DNA of 64,000 bases from RPQJ01 sp963732415. GTDB taxonomy: Bacteria; Pseudomonadota; Gammaproteobacteria; Steroidobacterales; Steroidobacteraceae. Under the pieces are notes generated by a model. It ran no database searches, had not been told where the DNA came from, and saw only the letters and a list, made by a program, of their open reading frames with translations. Below, one piece after another: positions 60,830-64,000 of the stretch (the first letter of the stretch is position 1; each line of letters opens with the position of its first letter). The stretch spans positions 1 through 64,000 of the forward strand of contig CAVSZK010000009.1 of the NCBI GenBank assembly GCA_963732415.1, in the 5' to 3' direction. Made by a program: the position numbers and the translations under genes.

Positions 60830-62158
60830 ATGCTGACTACAGTCCAGTACGTACCCGCCCGGCTACGTCGCCTGTTGATGGACGCCGCAGACGTCCCCGG
60901 TGATCTCGCGAGTGTCACCACGATCGCGACGGCCGATGAGCATAAGCCCGAACCCGTCGGCATGGCGCGCGAAGGTGTCGACGCCATCTGGGAGAGTGTG
61001 CAGAAGATCTACGCCACTGGGATGCACCCCGGCATCTCCCTCGTCGTGCGTCGGCAGGGCCAGGTCGTGCTCAAGCGCTCTATCGGCTTCGCCAAGGGCG
61101 GCGGACCGGGCGACATTGACGAGACCCCGGCCCCGATGACCCCGGACACGCCTGTATGCCTTTTCTCGGCGAGCAAGGCGATGGCGGCCATGGCAGTGCA
61201 CCTGCTGTCCGAGCAGAATGAACTGAGCCTGCTCGACCCGGTGAGCCACTACGTTCCCGCGTTCGGCCAGAACGGCAAGCGCGACATCACGATCTACCAG
61301 CTGCTCTGCCACAAGGCGGGCATACCGTCGATTCCGACCGAGGGCCTGGACGTCCCGGAACTGCTGCTCGATGCAAAGGAGATCCTGCGACTCATTTACC
61401 TGACCGCCCCCGAGAAGCCAGGCCATCACCATGCCTATCACGCGCTGACGTCGGGGTTCGTCGTCGCCGACCTGGTGGAAAAAGTCACGGGCCAGGCATT
61501 CCGGACTTTCTTCCGCCAGAACATCAGCGAACCGCTGGGACTAAGCACGCTGGACTTCGGGGCCCGCGGCCGCACGCTCAACCGCGTCGCAAGAAACTAC
61601 GTGTCGGGCTTCCGGTTCAACACAGGTGCCGACCTGTACCTGAAGCGTGCGATCGGATCGACGCTCGAGCACGCGGTGAACATATCGAACGACCCGCGCT
61701 ATTACCGCGCCGTGATCCCGGCGGGAAACGGCGTGGGCACGGCCGACGAGTGCTCGCAGTTCTTCCAGTGCCTGTTGAACGGCGGCAAGCTCGGAAGGAC
61801 GCGGATATTCAAGCCGCTGACAGTGCGGCGCGCGATTGCCGAAGTCGGAAAGCCCGAGATCGACCGCTCGCTGATGCTGCCGCTGCGTTACTCGGCCGGC
61901 ATGATGCTCGGCGCGAGCCCATTCGGCTTGTACGGTCCCGACACGTCGAAGGCTTTCGGCCACCTGGGATTCGCAAATATCTTCTGCTGGGCGGATCCTG
62001 AGCGGGCCACCTCGGTCGCGCTGCTTACGACCGGAAAGCTGCTGTTTGGCGTGCACGCCCCATACCTGATTGCATTCCTGTGCAGCATCTCGCGGCACTG
62101 CCCGAAGCTCGGCGAGAAGGAGCAGGAGGAACGGCTCTGCGCAGCCGGGATGTGCTGA
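60830..62158 (+). CDS. Serine hydrolase, beta-lactamase class C/esterase EstB-like
   Basis: A 442-residue serine hydrolase of the class C beta-lactamase superfamily. The Ser113-Ala-Ser-Lys116 (FSASKAMAA) motif gives the nucleophile and general base; the second motif is YHALTSGFVVADL (Tyr-x-Ala instead of Tyr-x-Asn), and FGHLGF stands for the third. No signal peptide is visible and the C-terminus is polar, so it may be cytoplasmic. Esterase or transacylase activity is more likely than antibiotic hydrolysis. GGAG is 7 nt before the ATG. A palindrome overlaps its end. Confidence 0.85.
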   Translation: MLTTVQYVPARLRRLLMDAADVPGDLASVTTIATADEHKPEPVGMAREGVDAIWESVQKIYATGMHPGISLVVRRQGQVVLKRSIGFAKGGGPGDIDETPAPMTPDTPVCLFSASKAMAAMAVHLLSEQNELSLLDPVSHYVPAFGQNGKRDITIYQLLCHKAGIPSIPTEGLDVPELLLDAKEILRLIYLTAPEKPGHHHAYHALTSGFVVADLVEKVTGQAFRTFFRQNISEPLGLSTLDFGARGRTLNRVARNYVSGFRFNTGADLYLKRAIGSTLEHAVNISNDPRYYRAVIPAGNGVGTADECSQFFQCLLNGGKLGRTRIFKPLTVRRAIAEVGKPEIDRSLMLPLRYSAGMMLGASPFGLYGPDTSKAFGHLGFANIFCWADPERATSVALLTTGKLLFGVHAPYLIAFLCSISRHCPKLGEKEQEERLCAAGMC

Positions 62159-62181
62159 AAATAGGTGCCTGGCACCTATTT
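62159..62181. repeat. Palindromic repeat between convergent genes
   Basis: AAATAGGTGCC-T-GGCACCTATTT is perfect over 23 nt. It begins right after the hydrolase stop (62156-62158) and covers the last codon and stop of the minus-strand phosphatase. It may be a bidirectional transcription stop and is the third copy of the GGTGCCWGGCACC core. Confidence 0.75.
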
Positions 62182-62976
62182 ATTGACGAAGCGATCGCGC
62201 AGCGCCTGCTGCGTCCGTGCGTCGAGGCCGAGGGCGTCGCTGAAATAGCCTTCGATCGACCCGTAGGTCCGCCGAACCTCGTCGTACGAGGCTTCGAGGT
62301 ATTCCGGCAGCACGCTGAGTACCGGCACCAGCAGCGTCGGGTCCCCACCGCGCGCGGCAAACTCGTCGATGCGCGATTGGTACTTCGGCAGGATGAAACG
62401 GTTGCTCGCCAGGAAATCCTGCATCACCTCGTCTAGCGGCACGCCGAGCAGCGTCTGCAGTGCCGCGCAGGCCCAGCCCGTGCGGTCCTTGCCAGTCGTG
62501 CAGTGACAGAGCGCCGGCAAGCCCTCCTCGTCCAGCAGCCGCGCGTACAGCCTGCCCAGTCCCGCGCGCGCGCTCGGCAACTTGACGACGGATCGATAGC
62601 CCTCGACGAACAGCGCGACCGCCTTGCCATTCCCGAGCGCCGCTTTCGCTACCCTGGGATGCTCGAGCAGGCGCAGCAGCTGTGCGGGGGCCGCCTGTCG
62701 ATCGTCGGCCATCAGGTCGAGTTGCACGTGCGTTGCGCCGGGAATGCGTCCGTCGGGCGTCATCGCCCGCTCCGCCTCAGTCCGCAGGTCGTATACGAAC
62801 TTGATGCCGAGGCCGGCGAGCGCGTCCGACTCGCCGGCTGACAACTGGCCGACGTGATCCGAGCGGTACAAAAGCCCGGGCCGCATGGTCCCGCCACCGG
62901 CAACGCGGTGCCCGCCTGCGTCGCGAAAATTAGGCATCGATGCAATCCGGATGCCGAACGCGGGGCCTCTCGTCAT
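62176..62976 (-). CDS. Tyrosine-protein phosphatase-like protein
   Basis: A 266-residue protein of the Y_phosphatase3/PTP-like group. N-terminal family block ASMPNFRDAGGHRVAGGGTM, general-acid region FVYDLRTEAERAM, and the P-loop HCTTGKDRTGW with Cys159 and Arg165 (CX5R). Substrates may be phosphotyrosine or phosphoinositide. The start overlaps the pgl stop (ATGA), and the stop lies inside the palindrome at 62159-62181. It is the last gene of the zwf-pgl run. Confidence 0.88.
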   Translation of the reverse strand: MTRGPAFGIRIASMPNFRDAGGHRVAGGGTMRPGLLYRSDHVGQLSAGESDALAGLGIKFVYDLRTEAERAMTPDGRIPGATHVQLDLMADDRQAAPAQLLRLLEHPRVAKAALGNGKAVALFVEGYRSVVKLPSARAGLGRLYARLLDEEGLPALCHCTTGKDRTGWACAALQTLLGVPLDEVMQDFLASNRFILPKYQSRIDEFAARGGDPTLLVPVLSVLPEYLEASYDEVRRTYGSIEGYFSDALGLDARTQQALRDRFVNK

Positions 62977-63665
62977 CCAGCTGTCGCCGATTGGTCCGCG
63001 AACACGAGCGCCCTGTCCTGGCAGACGCGACCGGCAGGAATCCCGCGGTCTCCATCGAGAAGCCTTCGGAGCATCGCTGCCTTCTCGGCGCCGGTGACGA
63101 CCCACAGTACACGCCGCGCCCGGTTTATTATCGGAAAAGTGAGCGTCATCCGCCGCCGTCCCTGGTAGGGCCCGGCGAGCGCAACGTCCGCGTCCATCAC
63201 ATCGAGCGAAGAGTCTCCCGGTACCAGCGATGCGGTGTGGCCATCGGACCCAAGACCAAGGAGCACGAGGTCGAGTACGGGCGGGTCCCCGGCGACGGCC
63301 GTCAACGACGCGGAGTATCCGCGCGCCGCGGCATCCAGGTCCGGCGCTGTCACGGGCATTGCATGGACCTGTCCGCGCGCCAGTGCAGCCTTTGCCAGCA
63401 ACGACTCGTACAACTGCGTCAGGTTGCGATCGGCGTCGCCGTCCGGCGCGACTCGTTCGTCCACCTGCCACAGGTGCACGCCGGCCCACGGCACGTCCCG
63501 GCCGGCGAGCGAACGCAGCATGAGCCACGGGGTCCTGCCGCCGCTCACCGCCAACGTAAATACGCCCCGAGCAGCGACCGCCGCCCTGGCCTCGGCCGCG
63601 ATGAAGTCGGCCGCCGCCTCGGCGACTTCCGCTGCAGTCTGCAAAACCTCCACCCTCGCCGTCAT
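62973..63665 (-). CDS. pgl: 6-phosphogluconolactonase
   Basis: Hydrolyses 6-phosphogluconolactone in the oxidative pentose phosphate or Entner-Doudoroff route. The 230-residue DevB-type protein shows FTLAVSGGRTPWLML, LWQVDERVAPDGDADRN, LVLLGLGSDGHTASLVPG and VVTGAEKAAMLRRLL. Start ATG 63665 overlaps the zwf stop (ATGA), showing translational coupling to the enzyme producing its substrate. The stop also overlaps the phosphatase ATG. Confidence 0.95.
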   Translation of the reverse strand: MTARVEVLQTAAEVAEAAADFIAAEARAAVAARGVFTLAVSGGRTPWLMLRSLAGRDVPWAGVHLWQVDERVAPDGDADRNLTQLYESLLAKAALARGQVHAMPVTAPDLDAAARGYSASLTAVAGDPPVLDLVLLGLGSDGHTASLVPGDSSLDVMDADVALAGPYQGRRRMTLTFPIINRARRVLWVVTGAEKAAMLRRLLDGDRGIPAGRVCQDRALVFADQSATAG

Positions 63666-64000
63666 GCCGGTCTTGCAACGCGTGGCACGGGATTCACCCA
63701 ACCGCCCGGCGGCATCACCGCCGTGGCCTCGAGCGGCCCCCAGGACCCCGGCCGGTATTCGTGAATGGGCGTGCCACTTCTCAATACCGGGTCCACGATG
63801 CGCCACGCCTCCTCGACGTAATCCTCGCGCGCAAAAAGCGTCTGGTCGCCTGCCATCGCGTCGGTTAGCACGCGCTCGTATGCTTCCATCTCGCCTGCCG
63901 CCGGCCTGCGGCTGAGCATCATTTCGGCCTGCTCGCCGATCATGCGGTCCTCGGGGTCCATCACCGTAAGTCCGAATGCCGCCTCCACCTCGGGACTGAC
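63662..64000 (-). CDS. zwf: Glucose-6-phosphate dehydrogenase, C-terminal part
   Basis: The last 112 residues of Zwf; the gene continues beyond the right edge. The sequence AYERVLTDAMAGDQTLFAREDYVEEAWRIVDPVL is diagnostic of the C-terminal domain, followed by SWGPLEATAVMPPGGWVNP. It oxidises glucose-6-phosphate with NAD(P)+. It is the first visible gene of the zwf-pgl-phosphatase run and overlaps pgl by 4 nt. Confidence 0.93.
   Translation of the reverse strand, partial: VSPEVEAAFGLTVMDPEDRMIGEQAEMMLSRRPAAGEMEAYERVLTDAMAGDQTLFAREDYVEEAWRIVDPVLRSGTPIHEYRPGSWGPLEATAVMPPGGWVNPVPRVARPA

Noticed and set aside
61270..61700. Treating the serine hydrolase as an antibiotic-resistance beta-lactamase.
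   Set aside because: The class C Tyr-x-Asn is Tyr-x-Ala and no signal peptide is visible, favouring an esterase-type enzyme.

Overview
The window is GC-rich, densely packed chromosomal DNA from a proteobacterium, most likely a gammaproteobacterium. The fadBA operon, Slt70-type transglycosylase, KdpFABC-DE, red-type (form IC) RuBisCO with CbbX, and zwf-pgl all point that way. Genus is not resolvable by eye. No rRNA, tRNA, CRISPR array, transposase or prophage gene was seen, and no gene-free stretch exceeds 300 bases.

Layout. 1-6.1 kb: 5' part of a secreted Gln-rich protein, fadA/fadB beta-oxidation and a lytic transglycosylase. 6.2-11.4 kb: a quinone oxidoreductase and two tandem S9 peptidases; the first has Gly where the second has its catalytic Ser. 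11.4-16.7 kb: small unknowns, a candidate minus-strand sRNA, a DRG-type GTPase with TGS domain, and an EnvZ/OmpR-like two-component pair divergent from a small periplasmic protein. 16.7-28.7 kb: a lysoplasmalogenase-family protein and malic enzyme on minus, divergent from a tightly packed plus-strand run of seven genes (FAD oxidase, patatin, DOMON-like protein, NamZ-type hydrolase, glpD, glpK, and a fusion of an alkylglycerol-monooxygenase-like enzyme to a penicillin-binding-type serine hydrolase). Together these suggest release of glycerol and glycerol-3-phosphate from phospho- and ether lipids and their entry into glycolysis.

28.7-36.9 kb: an outer-membrane protein divergent from a retinol-saturase-like flavoprotein, then a complete Calvin-cycle cluster cbbLSX-fbp-cbbP divergent from cbbR. 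36.9-45.0 kb: a kdp potassium-uptake operon with its own KdpDE, kdpF, an extra 30-aa membrane peptide at the head, and a frameshift in kdpB. 45.1-53.8 kb: lipases and dehalogenase, a CDF transporter, an enoyl-CoA hydratase, a MerR / ferredoxin-reductase / diiron-protein set sharing an operator-like motif, and a META-domain lipoprotein.

53.8-57.3 kb: a secreted protein overlapping a HEXXH metalloprotease with HAF-type repeats. 57.4-59.9 kb: a compact bufferin (copper-binding RiPP) operon, bufA-bufB-bufC-doxX. 60-64 kb: a glutathione transferase, a serine beta-lactamase-like hydrolase, a tyrosine phosphatase, pgl and the 3' end of zwf. A palindrome with core GGTGCCWGGCACC occurs three times in intergenic DNA and looks like a REP-type element, twice placed where it can end transcription. 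Overall the organism looks like a lipid-degrading heterotroph with the capacity to fix CO2.
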